A stretch of 42,526 bases of DNA, taken from the NCBI GenBank assembly GCA_021648025.1, contig JAKITO010000028.1, positions 1-42,526 of the forward strand. The letters are read 5' to 3'. Shown in pieces: positions 1 to 9,027 of the stretch. The notes below the pieces were generated by a model that searched no databases, was not told where the DNA came from, and saw only the letters and a list, made by a program, of their open reading frames with translations. Both the position numbers and the translations under genes were made by a program. This DNA is from Paracoccaceae bacterium. Its GTDB lineage: Bacteria; Pseudomonadota; Alphaproteobacteria; Rhodobacterales; Rhodobacteraceae. Within the stretch, counting starts at the first letter, position 1; every line of letters starts with the position of its first letter.

Positions 1-1
1 G

Positions 2-1789
2 ATGTTGTTCGTGTCCGGTCTGATGGGCCCCTACATGAGTCCGATTCCCGCCAACGCCAGCGCCGCAATGATCTTTTCTTTCTTTGTCGCGGTGATCATC
101 ACCCCGTGGTTGATGGTCAAGATGTCCGGGCGCGCCCCGGTGCATGCCCATGAAGAAAGCCATCCGGGCGGCAAGCTGGGGCGGATGTATTCCTTTATCG
201 CGCGGCCGGTCCTGGCCAGCAAATTCCGCGCAGGCATGTTCATTCTGGTTGCTGCCGTGTTGTCCTTTGGGTCGCTGGGAATGCTTTATACCAAGGATGT
301 CACCGTCAAGCTTTTGCCGTTTGACAACAAATCCGAACTGGCGGTGATGATCAACCTGCCCGAAGGCGCGTCGGTTCAGGCCACGGACGCGGTGGCCCGC
401 GATGTGGCCGCTGCGATCATGGATCTGGAAGAGGTGATATCGGTTCAGACTTATGCGGGTACTGCGGCCCCCTTTGATTTCAACGGATTGGTGCGCCACT
501 ATTACCTGCGCGCAGATCCGCGTCTGGGCGATGTGCAGATCAACCTGACGTCGAAAGAACACCGGACACGGGTCAGCCACGAAATCGCGCTGGATATTCG
601 CGCGCGCCTGGCGGATCTTGATGTGCCGCCGGGCACCAACCTGAAGGTGGTGGAACCACCCCCCGGCCCTCCGGTTCTGGCCACGCTGCTGGCCGAGGTC
701 TACGGGCCGGACCCGGAAAGCCGGCGCGCAGCCGCCACCAGGATTCGCGCGGCGTTTGAAACGGTGCCCTATATTGTTGATGTGGACGACAGCTTTGGTA
801 ATCCGCCCCGGCGGATAAGAGTGACGTTGCTGTCCGACCAGCTTGAATTCTTCGGGGTTCAGGAAAGCGACGTGTTTTCGACCCTGGCGATCCTGAATGG
901 CGGCCAGACGGTCGGTTATTCGCATCGTGGTGACGGGCGCCGGCCAATTCCGATCAAGGTAGAACGCGACCGGGCCAACCGGATTGTTGACGAAAGGTTC
1001 CTGTCCACCCCGATTCCGGCCAATGTGCTGCCGGGTGCGCGCGGCGTGGTTGAACTGGGCGATGTGGTGGAAATAACCGAGGAACGCGCGTCTTTCCCGA
1101 TCTTTCGCCGCAATGGCCGCGCCGCCGAAATGGTGACGGCTGAATTGGCCGGAGATTTCGAGGCGCCGCTTTATGGGATGCTGGCGGTGGCCGATGCACT
1201 GGACAACATAGAGTGGGAGGACGGCACCAAACCGGTCATTCGCCTGAACGGCCAGCCGCAGGACGAATCCGTTGTCACCCTGTTGTGGGATGGCGAATGG
1301 GAGGTGACCTGGGTGACGTTCCGTGACATGGGCGCGGCCTTTGCGGTGGCGTTGCTGGGCATCTATATTCTGGTGGTGATGCAGTTCGGATCGTTCCGCT
1401 TGCCGCTGGTGATCCTGACGCCGATTCCATTGACGTTCCTTGGGATCATGCTGGGGCATTGGTTGTTCAAAGCACCGTTTTCGGCCACGTCGATGATTGG
1501 TTTCATTGCCCTTGCGGGCATCATCGTGCGCAACTCGATCCTGCTGGTGGATTTCATCCGCCATGCGGACCGGACCGGCAAGACCGAACTTGATATCCTG
1601 ATCGAGGCCGGAGCGATCCGGTTCAAGCCAATCCTGCTGACAGCGGTGGCGGCGATGATCGGGGCGTTTGTGATCCTGACCGACCCGATCTTTCAGGGGC
1701 TGGCGATATCGCTGTTGTTCGGGCTGTTGACCTCGACCTTGTTGACGGTTCTGGTCATTCCGGCGATCTACCGGGTGTTCAAAACCTGA
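2..1789 (+). CDS. RND-family efflux permease, C-terminal part (5' end outside window)
   Basis: This is the last roughly 595 residues of an AcrB/CzcA-type inner-membrane RND permease. These proton-driven pumps work with a periplasmic adaptor and an outer-membrane channel. The fragment opens inside the first membrane half (SAAMIFSFFVAVIITPW) and is followed by a soluble periplasmic region of about 330 residues. It ends with the second bundle of hydrophobic helices, from about residue 440 to the C-terminus (AVALLGIYILVVMQFGSF, FIALAGIIVRNSILLVDFI, LLFGLLTSTLLTVLVIPAIY). Full-length members have about 1,000 to 1,050 residues, so the first 40 percent lies left of the window and the ATG at position 2 is an internal Met. 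The substrate cannot be told from this half. The gene converges on the minus-strand operon that follows and ends at a strong terminator. Confidence 0.93.
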   Translation: MLFVSGLMGPYMSPIPANASAAMIFSFFVAVIITPWLMVKMSGRAPVHAHEESHPGGKLGRMYSFIARPVLASKFRAGMFILVAAVLSFGSLGMLYTKDVTVKLLPFDNKSELAVMINLPEGASVQATDAVARDVAAAIMDLEEVISVQTYAGTAAPFDFNGLVRHYYLRADPRLGDVQINLTSKEHRTRVSHEIALDIRARLADLDVPPGTNLKVVEPPPGPPVLATLLAEVYGPDPESRRAAATRIRAAFETVPYIVDVDDSFGNPPRRIRVTLLSDQLEFFGVQESDVFSTLAILNGGQTVGYSHRGDGRRPIPIKVERDRANRIVDERFLSTPIPANVLPGARGVVELGDVVEITEERASFPIFRRNGRAAEMVTAELAGDFEAPLYGMLAVADALDNIEWEDGTKPVIRLNGQPQDESVVTLLWDGEWEVTWVTFRDMGAAFAVALLGIYILVVMQFGSFRLPLVILTPIPLTFLGIMLGHWLFKAPFSATSMIGFIALAGIIVRNSILLVDFIRHADRTGKTELDILIEAGAIRFKPILLTAVAAMIGAFVILTDPIFQGLAISLLFGLLTSTLLTVLVIPAIYRVFKT

Positions 1790-1792
1790 GAA

Positions 1793-1825
1793 AGGGCCGC
1801 GTGGGGCGCCCCACGCGGCCCTCTT
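1793..1825 (+). terminator. Intrinsic terminator, perfect palindrome
   Basis: A perfect inverted repeat with 14-base arms (1794-1807 and 1808-1821) begins 4 bases after the RND stop codon. It is flanked by A-rich sequence on the left and CTCTTGTCTT on the right. It should terminate the RND gene. Because it is symmetric and is preceded by GAGAAA, it could also act on transcripts arriving from the minus-strand operon. Confidence 0.85.
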
Positions 1826-1877
1826 GTCTTACAAATACGTAGGCTCTCGTGTGATTTCGGAGCAACGGCCCCACAGG

Positions 1878-1893
1878 GGTTTGTCTGCAAACC
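1878..1893 (-). terminator. Small stem-loop after the minus-strand operon (weak terminator candidate)
   Basis: GGTTTG (1878-1883) pairs with CAAACC (1888-1893) around a TCTG loop, 43 bases past the stop codon of the SDR gene. No clear T-tract follows on the minus strand, so it may be only a 3'-end stabilising hairpin. The stronger palindrome at 1793-1822 lies further along. Confidence 0.3.
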
Positions 1894-1935
1894 ACAAGAA
1901 GGGTGAACGGATAAGGGCCGTTTGCGTTTGGTCAG

Positions 1936-2691
1936 TCAATAGGTCGCGCGCCCGCCCGACAAATCAAACACCGCACCGGTGGCAAAGCTGTTTTCACGGT
2001 CGCACAGCCAGGCAATCATTGCCCCCGCCTCTTCCACTTTCAAAAACCGGTTGCGCGGAATTTTCGACAACATGAAATCAATATGCTCTTGGCTCATCTG
2101 ATCAAATATCCGTGTGCGCGCCGCTGCCGGCGTCACGCAATTGACTGCTATATCCAGCAATGCGCATTCCTTGCCGGCGCTTTTGGTCATTGCCATCACC
2201 GCCGCCTTTGAGGCAGAATAGGCCGAAGCATTGGGGTTGCCTTCTTTGCCCGCCACCGAGGCAATCAGCACCACGCGGCCATAGTTTCGCGCCTTCATGC
2301 CCGGCAAAACCGCCCGCAGCAGGTGAAACGACCCGTTGGTGTTGATCGCCTGTATCTGGACCCAGTCATCAATCGGATAATCATCAATTATTACATTTGG
2401 CCCGGCGATCCCTGCGCTGTTCACGGCGATGCTGACCGGACCAAGTGCGGCCTCGGTGGCGCTCAGTGCCCGCTCGATCGAAGGCCAATTGGCCACATCC
2501 ACATCAAACGCCGCGGCCGCAACGCCGTATTCCGATTGCAGGGCGGCGGCGGATTTGGCCGCCAGTTCCGCATCAAAATCCCAAATGGCGATGCTGGCGC
2601 CTTCGCTGGCCAGCTTTTGCGCCACCGCCAGGCCAATGCCCTGCGCCCCGCCCGTCACAACGGCAATCTGCCCGGTTTTATCTCGTGCCAT
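1936..2691 (-). CDS. SDR-family NAD(P)-dependent oxidoreductase
   Basis: A classical short-chain dehydrogenase of 251 residues, the usual length. It should oxidise an alcohol or reduce a ketone with NAD(P). It has the glycine-rich cofactor motif TGGAQGIG (13-20), NSAG (91-94), the catalytic Ser145 and the YxxxK pair Tyr158/Lys162. Asp38 and Asp40, at the end of the second strand (WDFD), suggest NAD rather than NADP; that is an inference. It is the last gene of the long minus-strand run, 9 bases after the SMP-30/isochorismatase fusion, and probably performs a late oxidation step on the product of that pathway. The substrate is unknown. Confidence 0.93.
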   Translation of the reverse strand: MARDKTGQIAVVTGGAQGIGLAVAQKLASEGASIAIWDFDAELAAKSAAALQSEYGVAAAAFDVDVANWPSIERALSATEAALGPVSIAVNSAGIAGPNVIIDDYPIDDWVQIQAINTNGSFHLLRAVLPGMKARNYGRVVLIASVAGKEGNPNASAYSASKAAVMAMTKSAGKECALLDIAVNCVTPAAARTRIFDQMSQEHIDFMLSKIPRNRFLKVEEAGAMIAWLCDRENSFATGAVFDLSGGRATY

Positions 2692-2700
2692 GGTCTTCTC

Positions 2701-4263
2701 CTATGTTGCCGGGGCGCCCAGCGCCCGCAATAATGTCCTGCAATCGGTGACAGTGGCCACGTTCTGCATTGCATATTCCAATGAAGCCCGATGCCAATCA
2801 CCATTCATGGTGGAACAGCCATCTTCGGGGCAGATGATGCGATACCCCTTGTCCGCCCCGGTGCGTGCGGTGTGTTCCACCGACATGTTGGTCCATGCAC
2901 CGGTGTTGATCAAGGTGCTGACGCCTTGCGCCTTCAGTATGACCTCAAGGTTGGTTGTGTCCCAGGGCGACATGCGCGATTTGATCACCACGTGATCCCC
3001 CGGCCTGGGTTCCAGCCCCTCGACCGCCTGGGCGCCCCAACTGCCGCGCACCAGCGCGCCGCTGTCGCGCAGCCCTTCAAACAGCGGTGCGTTCATGGTC
3101 ACCCCGGGGCAGCCTGCCTCGACCACAAACCACACAAAAATGACCGGGATGCCCACCGCCCGGCAACGTGCCGCCAGCGCGGCAATATTGGCAATCGAGC
3201 CTTGTTCGCGGCAATGCAGTGGCGCACCGCTTTCGGCAAAGGCCCCGCCCGTCATCACCACATCGTTTTGCATGTCCTGAATGATCAGCGCGGTGCTGGC
3301 CGGATCAAGGCTGATCTCTTCGGATTTGGTTATCGGCGGCGCGGGGCGCGCAACCGCACGCATGAACGGCTCTGGTCGCGGCCCGACCCGCACCGCAAAG
3401 GCATAAACCGAGGTGCTGGCGCAGACGTAAACCGTGCGCCAGTCCGGTCCACCCCAATGAAAATTGGCGGTATTCTCTGGCACCGCGATCTTGCCCAGCA
3501 GATAGCCGCCCGGCGCATATACCCATATCCCCCCCGGCGCGGTGACCCAGATATTGCCATTCGCATCGCATTTCATCCCATCCGGCACGCCCTCAAGCGC
3601 CGGATCACAAATGCCCGAGGCCAGCATCCGCTCGTTGCTCAGCCGCCCGTCTTCGCCCACATCATAGGCGCGGATATTGGCCTGAACCGTATCGTTGACA
3701 TAAAGAACGGTCTCATCCGGGCTGAAACACAGCCCGTTGGGCTGATCAAAGGTATAGCGGTTGACCATCAATTCAGGCGCGCCACCTGCCGCTGGAATGC
3801 GGAAGATTCCCTGAAAACCCAGCTCGACCTCGCGTTCAACGCCAAAAACCGGCAACCGCCCGTAGGTCGGATCGGAAAACCAGATCGAACCGTCGGATTT
3901 GACCACCACGTCATTGGGGCTGTTCAGCTCTTTGCCTTCGAAATGCGAGGCCAGCACCTCGCGGGTGCCATCCGGGGCAAACCTTGCCACGCTTGATGTG
4001 CTATGTTCGCAAACAATCAGGTTCAGGCCGGCGTCATAAGTCATGCCGTTGCCCTTGTTGCAAGGGCGCATGACCTCACTTACCCCGCCTTGCGGATCAT
4101 AACCACGCCGCACATCACCGGGCATATCCGAAAAAAACAGAACCTGCTCGACCGGGTGCCAGATCGGACCCTCGGTAAAGTCGAACCCGGTGCCTACCCG
4201 CGTCAGCGCAGTGGTCGTGTCGATCAGATCGTTGAAGGCGCTGTCCAAAGCCTCATGCGTCAT
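2701..4263 (-). CDS. SMP-30/gluconolactonase-like domain fused to isochorismatase-like hydrolase
   Basis: A two-domain protein of 520 residues. Residues about 20-295 form an SMP-30/gluconolactonase/LRE-type beta-propeller, with candidate metal ligands Glu31 (TEGPIWH), Asn117, Asn176 and Asp228 (VPDGM). Residues about 318-515 form an isochorismatase/cysteine-hydrolase domain with the expected Asp330 (QDMQND) and Lys428 (VVIKSRM). The position that normally carries the nucleophilic Cys in the TNxCVE motif is Ser461 (TNMSVE). Known single-domain relatives open lactones, or hydrolyse amides, carbamates or enol ethers. The fusion suggests two successive hydrolytic steps, but the Ser substitution leaves the chemistry of the second domain open. 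The ATG overlaps the TGA of the VWA gene (ATGA), so translation is probably coupled. Confidence 0.9.
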   Translation of the reverse strand: MTHEALDSAFNDLIDTTTALTRVGTGFDFTEGPIWHPVEQVLFFSDMPGDVRRGYDPQGGVSEVMRPCNKGNGMTYDAGLNLIVCEHSTSSVARFAPDGTREVLASHFEGKELNSPNDVVVKSDGSIWFSDPTYGRLPVFGVEREVELGFQGIFRIPAAGGAPELMVNRYTFDQPNGLCFSPDETVLYVNDTVQANIRAYDVGEDGRLSNERMLASGICDPALEGVPDGMKCDANGNIWVTAPGGIWVYAPGGYLLGKIAVPENTANFHWGGPDWRTVYVCASTSVYAFAVRVGPRPEPFMRAVARPAPPITKSEEISLDPASTALIIQDMQNDVVMTGGAFAESGAPLHCREQGSIANIAALAARCRAVGIPVIFVWFVVEAGCPGVTMNAPLFEGLRDSGALVRGSWGAQAVEGLEPRPGDHVVIKSRMSPWDTTNLEVILKAQGVSTLINTGAWTNMSVEHTARTGADKGYRIICPEDGCSTMNGDWHRASLEYAMQNVATVTDCRTLLRALGAPAT

Positions 4264-5399
4264 TTGCCTTGTCCCTTTATCGGTGAATGTGTCTCATTGG
4301 TTCGGTCCTTGGCCCAGCCCAGAACCTGGCGGCAGATCAGATCGACCGACGCGGCGCTGCCCAACCCGTCAAGATACGGATGGATCGCGCCCATTGCCTC
4401 GGTTTGTGGCCTGAAGCCTGGGCCTGTGGCAAGCGGTGTCAGCCAAAGATGTTGCCAGCACAGGCGCCCAAGCCGGGTCGTGGCCGCCACCAGCGCCTCG
4501 GGCGCGCCGCGCTCAAGCCCGTCTGACAGGGTCACAACAAAAGCCCCGCGCGCCAATCCGGCCAGACGCGGCACCGCCAGAAACGCGCCCAATGTATCGC
4601 CCAGCCGCGTGCCGCCATCCCAATCGGCGATCAGCGCGCTGGCACGCGCCAGCGCCTGCGCGCGGTTGCGCAGCGCCAGCGCGCGGGTTACCCGACTCAG
4701 CCGTGTACCCAGAGTGAACACCTCGACCCGGGTGTCGAGCCGCATCAACGCGTGGGCAAAGCGAAACGCGCCATCGGTGGCCCCCTTCATCGAACCGGAA
4801 ATATCAATCAGCAGCAAAATGGGCCGGAGCGCCACGCGGCGCCGACGCCGGGGCAGGGTCAGAACCTCGCCATCAAAACGCACCGCCTGACGCAGCGCCC
4901 GGCGCATATCAAACGTGGTGCCACGCCGCGCGCGCCGCGCGCGCCGGGTGCGGCGCTGTGGCAGGGCGTGCGGGGCCAGCGCGCGAAACCGGCGCAGCGC
5001 CTGATCGTCGGACAGGGCCGCCAAGGCGCGCTGCCCGGCATTGTCCGCCCGGGTCGCCGCCTGCCCCGCCTCGTTGATCTGATCTGGCGCCATCGGTTCC
5101 TGCGCCCCGCCCTGGTCTTCGTTGTAATCAATTTCTTCCGCGGTCTCTGCCTCGGCCAGAGCCGGTTGTGACAGGCCAAGGAAATGCGCATCAAACAACG
5201 TATCAAATTCCGCCGCCCGCGCAGGCCCCGGCCCATAGACCGCGCGGGCGGCCCGGCGGATATCGCCAATCGCCTTCGGCCCCAGCACCGCAACCGCCTG
5301 CAACAGCGATATGCCCTGATCGGGCGTGGCCAGAAACCCGGCCCCGCGCAGTACCCGGCCAAAGGCGATCAAATGGTTCGAGGCCGCAGGCAGGTTCAT
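4260..5399 (-). CDS. VWA-domain protein, CoxE-like
   Basis: A protein of 379 residues with an acidic/arginine-rich middle and a C-terminal von Willebrand A domain. The MIDAS motif DISGS spans Asp199, Ser201 and Ser203. CoxE-type proteins work with a MoxR-type AAA ATPase (CoxD) to insert the sulfur/copper centre or otherwise mature molybdenum hydroxylases; that role is known for CO dehydrogenase and inferred here. It overlaps both the MoxR gene and the SMP-30 fusion by ATGA and lies directly after the molybdenum enzyme subunits. A role as co-maturase for that enzyme is therefore well supported by context. An arginine-dense stretch at 149-191 could bind nucleic acid or acidic partners, but is more likely a domain linker. 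Confidence 0.88.
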   Translation of the reverse strand: MNLPAASNHLIAFGRVLRGAGFLATPDQGISLLQAVAVLGPKAIGDIRRAARAVYGPGPARAAEFDTLFDAHFLGLSQPALAEAETAEEIDYNEDQGGAQEPMAPDQINEAGQAATRADNAGQRALAALSDDQALRRFRALAPHALPQRRTRRARRARRGTTFDMRRALRQAVRFDGEVLTLPRRRRRVALRPILLLIDISGSMKGATDGAFRFAHALMRLDTRVEVFTLGTRLSRVTRALALRNRAQALARASALIADWDGGTRLGDTLGAFLAVPRLAGLARGAFVVTLSDGLERGAPEALVAATTRLGRLCWQHLWLTPLATGPGFRPQTEAMGAIHPYLDGLGSAASVDLICRQVLGWAKDRTNETHSPIKGQGK

Positions 5400-6268
5400 C
5401 CGATCACAGCCTCCAACCGGTCACCCAGAAAGGCCAGATCGTCCTGATCCTTGAGCACGGTGCCGATGGACTGGCGAAAGGCGGCAGGCCAGTCGCGGCC
5501 CAGCCGGTTCAGCTCGGTCGCGGCCTCGGCCCAGTCGATCGTTTCGGCGATGCCCGGCGGCTTGGCCAGCGGCTCGGCGCGCAGCCGGTTGACGGCGGCG
5601 ACAATCGCGCGCGCGGTACCCTGCGCCACGGTGCTGGCGCGCGCCATGACGATCCCGGCCTCGCGGGCCGGATCGGGAAAGCCGATCCAGTGGTAGACAC
5701 AGCGCCGCCGGAGTGCCTCGTGCAGGTCACGGGTGCGGTTCGAGGTCAGCACCACAACCGGGCGCGCAGTGGCGCGAATGGTGCCGCGCTCGGGGATCGA
5801 AATCTGAAAGTCCGACAGGTATTCCAGCAAGAAGGCCTCGAACTCATGGTCTGCACGGTCAACCTCATCAACCAGCAGCACGGTATTCTTGCCTGCTGTC
5901 AACGCCTTGAGCATGGGCCGCTCGATCAGGAATTCTTCTGCGTAGATATCAACGCCCTCGCCCTCATCGGCCTGCCTTATTGCCAGCATCTGGCGCGGGT
6001 AATTCCATTCATACATGGCACTGGCCGCATCCAACCCTTCAAAGCATTGCAGGCGGATCATATCGCGCATCAGGGCGGATGAAAGCGCCTTGGCAGCCTC
6101 GGTCTTGCCGACCCCGGGCGCACCTTCTAGTAGCAGAGGCTTGCCCAGCGCCAACGCCAGATAGGCGGCGGTGGCCAGATCTTCATCGGCGAGGTATTGC
6201 GCCGCACGCAACGCCGTGATCAACGCCGCCGGACTGTCAATCCCGTCGATATTGCGCCGCACATTCAC
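5396..6268 (-). CDS. MoxR-family AAA+ ATPase, CoxD-like
   Basis: 290 residues, typical of the MoxR/CoxD branch. Walker A is GAPGVGKT (49-56), Walker B is VLLVDEVDRAD (130-140) and sensor 1 is in LTSNRTR (175-181). These chaperone-like ATPases act with a VWA partner to mature metalloenzymes. Here the partner is the next gene, which overlaps, and the client is most likely the molybdenum hydroxylase encoded just before. The start is GTG at 6268: the sequence GTGA overlaps the stop codon of the molybdopterin C-terminal gene. Cytoplasmic. Confidence 0.92.
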   Translation of the reverse strand: MNVRRNIDGIDSPAALITALRAAQYLADEDLATAAYLALALGKPLLLEGAPGVGKTEAAKALSSALMRDMIRLQCFEGLDAASAMYEWNYPRQMLAIRQADEGEGVDIYAEEFLIERPMLKALTAGKNTVLLVDEVDRADHEFEAFLLEYLSDFQISIPERGTIRATARPVVVLTSNRTRDLHEALRRRCVYHWIGFPDPAREAGIVMARASTVAQGTARAIVAAVNRLRAEPLAKPPGIAETIDWAEAATELNRLGRDWPAAFRQSIGTVLKDQDDLAFLGDRLEAVIG

Positions 6269-7284
6269 CCGTTATCTCCCGCCCGGCCCGCTTTGGCACG
6301 GATCGCGCGCAGGATTTTTTCTGCCGTCATGGGCAGTTCATCCATCTCGACCCCAACCGCATCATAAATCGCATTGGCCACCGCCGGCAGCACCGGGTTG
6401 GCGCACATTTCGCCCACGCCCTTGCCGCCAAAGGGGCCATCGGGTGCCGGACGCTCAAGAATGGAAATACCATGGCTGGCCAGATCGCCGGGACCGGGCA
6501 TCGGATAGCTGGAAAAGCTGTAAGGCCGGTGATCGCGCGAGGGGTAACACGGCTCTGTTGTCTCATAGAGTGCGTGGCTCAGCCCCATCCACGCGCCCCC
6601 GACAAGCTGCTGTTCGACCAGTTTCGGGTTCAGCGCGCGGCCCACCTCATAGGCCGAATTCATCCGGACATTGAAAACCTCTCCGGTTTCGTCATCCACC
6701 TCAAGATCGACAATCATCGCCATATGGGCAAAACAGGAAACGGTTGTCATCTCGCCGGTGTCCGGGTCCACATCCGACATGGGGATCAGGAATATCCCCC
6801 GCCCCGACACCGATTGGCCATATTTGAACTGCGCCACATTGCAGGCCTCCTGCGTGGTGATGCTGCGCCCCGGCGCGCCTTTGACCAATATGTTGCCCAG
6901 ACCGTCGGTCTCAAGGTCAACAGCGTTGACCTCAAGCTCTTCGGCGGCGGCCTCAAGCATCACCGCGCGCGCCTCTTTTGCTGCCGCGATCACCGCATTG
7001 CCAACCCGGTGCGTGCCGCGCGAGGCAAAGCTGCCCATGCATTGCGGGCCGGTATCACTGTCGGCGGTATCCACATAGACATCCGCCACCGGCACCCCCA
7101 GTGTTTCCGCCGCCACCTGACGCGACACCGATTTCATCCCCTGCCCCAGATCAATCGACGACAGGGTAACGGTAAATTTCCCATCCGGGTTGGAATGCAC
7201 CAGCGCCTGGCTGGGGTCTCCGCCCAGGTTCATGCCGATGGGGTAATTCATCGCGCAAACCCCGCGCCCTTTGTAAATGGCCAT
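6265..7284 (-). CDS. Molybdopterin-binding subunit, C-terminal half (xanthine dehydrogenase family)
   Basis: 339 residues matching only the second molybdopterin-binding domain of XdhB/CoxL-type large subunits, which usually have 750 to 800 residues. It begins with the KGRGVCAMNYPIG region that normally follows an inter-domain linker. It has the cofactor-binding LGQGMKSVSRQ segment and the catalytic-glutamate motif GKGVGE, with Glu292. Hydroxylases of this family use that Glu as the general base to attack a carbon on the substrate. It starts 3 bases after the stop of the N-terminal half (7288-9027). The two products must assemble to make one active site. No frameshift scar is visible: the upstream gene ends in its own composition-biased tail, so this is a true split gene. 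Confidence 0.9.
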   Translation of the reverse strand: MAIYKGRGVCAMNYPIGMNLGGDPSQALVHSNPDGKFTVTLSSIDLGQGMKSVSRQVAAETLGVPVADVYVDTADSDTGPQCMGSFASRGTHRVGNAVIAAAKEARAVMLEAAAEELEVNAVDLETDGLGNILVKGAPGRSITTQEACNVAQFKYGQSVSGRGIFLIPMSDVDPDTGEMTTVSCFAHMAMIVDLEVDDETGEVFNVRMNSAYEVGRALNPKLVEQQLVGGAWMGLSHALYETTEPCYPSRDHRPYSFSSYPMPGPGDLASHGISILERPAPDGPFGGKGVGEMCANPVLPAVANAIYDAVGVEMDELPMTAEKILRAIRAKAGRAGDNG

Positions 7285-7287
7285 GGT

Positions 7288-9027
7288 TCAGCGCCTCCTG
7301 TTGCCAAGCGAGGAATAACGGGAATAGCGCGGCTTGGGCGTCACCGGGCCGGGCTGTGACTTGGTGAGAGCGGCTGGCTCCGTGGCCGGTGGGACCTCTT
7401 TAGGGGCGGGCGGTGCCGATAGCCCGCTTGCCCCATAGTCATAGGTGGTTGCGCGGGTTTCGGGGGCTTTCGGCGCGGGCACGGGCGTGGGCGTGGGCGA
7501 AGGTGCGGGCAGCCCTGTCGCCGGAACCGGCAAATCAACCCCGAATTGCGGGACAAGCCCCGGCGCGGTTGTCTTGACCTCAACCGTGCTGGTCCCGGCC
7601 GGCAGCATACCCAGCCTTTCGGTCCTGGTTGGCGGGATCAGCGCCCTCTCACCGCCACCGCCACTCATTGATGTCATGGCGCGAAACTCGGCCCCAAGCG
7701 GATAATCCACCCGTTCCGCCGCCGCCTGAATGCTTTCGATCAGCGCGCAATTGCCCGCAAGGCGGCGATGCGCCTTCATGTCACCATCGCGGTAGGCGTT
7801 GATCAGGCGAAACTCAAACGGGTCCATGCCCAGCGCGCGCGCGCCTTTGTCCATCTGCCGTTCAATTGCGAAATCCACGGCCGTAACCCCAAAGCCGCGC
7901 ATCGCCGTGGCCGGGGTGCGGTTGGTGTAAACGCAATAAGCATCGGAATGCACATTGGGAATGGTGTAGGGACCAGGCAGATGGCCGATGCATTTGACCA
8001 CGCCGTAGCCGGTCAGCCTGGTGTAGGCGCCGCTGTCAAAATAGCCGGTGAGCTGGCGGGCAATGATGCGCCCGTCTGCCGCCAGCCCGTCCTTGACATA
8101 CCACAGCTCGGCACTGCGCGGCGCGCTGACCTGCATCTCTTCGGCCCGGTCCAGCACATAGCGCACCGCCCGCCCGGTCAGCATCGCGCCCAGAATGGCC
8201 AATGGTTCGCAGAGGCTGTCAACCTTACCGCCAAAGCCGCCGCCCACGGTGCCGCCGATAAAATGCAGCCGGTTCGATTCTACATTCAGCAGTTTGGCCA
8301 CTGTTCCCAATGAAAAGAACAGGCCCTGTGTCGATGTATAGCACACATAGCGATCGTTGGTTTGTGGCGCGGCGATTGCACCGTTCGGTTCGATCGGCGC
8401 CTGTTCTATCGGCGCCATCTGATAGCGACCCTCGACAATATGATCGGCACGCGCAAAGGCGGGCGCGACATCACCAAACCGCAGTTTCTGGTGGTCATTG
8501 CCGCCGTAAAATTCAAACTTGTTGCCCGGATAGGTCTCATTGACCACCGCCGCGCCGGGCTTGATTGCCTCTTCCACATCCAGAACATGCGGTAAGACCT
8601 CATAGTCGATCCGCACCGCGGCTACGGCCTCATGTGCCTGCGCCTCGCTTTGCGCGACAATGGCCAGAACCGGCTCGCCCATATAGGCCACCTTGCTCTC
8701 GGCCAGCACCGGTTCGTCATCCTTGCCGAAATCCAGCAGGCTCAGCAGCGTGTTGAGGTTGACCGGCACATCTGATCCGCGAATGATCCGCACCACACCG
8801 GGCATCGTCTCGGCGCGGGTGGTATCAATGGCGCGGATACGGGCGTGGTGATGCGGGCTGCGGACACATTTGATATGCAGCAGGCCGTCAAAGCGGTGGT
8901 CGTCAAAGAACGGCGAACGCCCGGTCACATGGCCAAGAATATCCTGCCGCCGTGTCGGCTTGCCGATCTCATTCAGGTTATCGTCGCGCTCTTTGGCAAA
9001 TATATCCTTGCGGAAATCCACACTCAT
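7288..9027 (-). CDS. Molybdopterin-binding subunit, N-terminal half with proline-rich tail
   Basis: 579 residues. Residues about 25-145 are the alpha/beta hammerhead domain. Residues about 160-445 are the first molybdopterin-binding domain, with GGTVGGGFGGK (258-268) and AMRGFG (375-380). The latter replaces the AYRCSFR loop of form I CO dehydrogenase and resembles the RGFG loop of xanthine-type hydroxylases. Residues about 460-579 are a low-complexity Pro/Ala/Thr tail that ends in basic residues and is not part of the family fold. A longer reading frame runs up to 9207. I chose ATG 9027 because it overlaps the stop of the 2Fe-2S gene (ATGA) and gives a normal family N-terminus. It pairs with the C-terminal half encoded at 6265-7284. 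Confidence 0.88.
   Translation of the reverse strand: MSVDFRKDIFAKERDDNLNEIGKPTRRQDILGHVTGRSPFFDDHRFDGLLHIKCVRSPHHHARIRAIDTTRAETMPGVVRIIRGSDVPVNLNTLLSLLDFGKDDEPVLAESKVAYMGEPVLAIVAQSEAQAHEAVAAVRIDYEVLPHVLDVEEAIKPGAAVVNETYPGNKFEFYGGNDHQKLRFGDVAPAFARADHIVEGRYQMAPIEQAPIEPNGAIAAPQTNDRYVCYTSTQGLFFSLGTVAKLLNVESNRLHFIGGTVGGGFGGKVDSLCEPLAILGAMLTGRAVRYVLDRAEEMQVSAPRSAELWYVKDGLAADGRIIARQLTGYFDSGAYTRLTGYGVVKCIGHLPGPYTIPNVHSDAYCVYTNRTPATAMRGFGVTAVDFAIERQMDKGARALGMDPFEFRLINAYRDGDMKAHRRLAGNCALIESIQAAAERVDYPLGAEFRAMTSMSGGGGERALIPPTRTERLGMLPAGTSTVEVKTTAPGLVPQFGVDLPVPATGLPAPSPTPTPVPAPKAPETRATTYDYGASGLSAPPAPKEVPPATEPAALTKSQPGPVTPKPRYSRYSSLGNRRR

Noticed and set aside
2791..3996. A 401-codon plus-strand reading frame
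   Set aside because: Antisense to the SMP-30/isochorismatase gene; no motif and atypical composition.
6265..9027. Frameshifted pseudogene explanation for the split molybdopterin subunit
   Set aside because: The first product ends in an added Pro-rich tail rather than a broken domain, and the second begins with its own ATG at a domain boundary.
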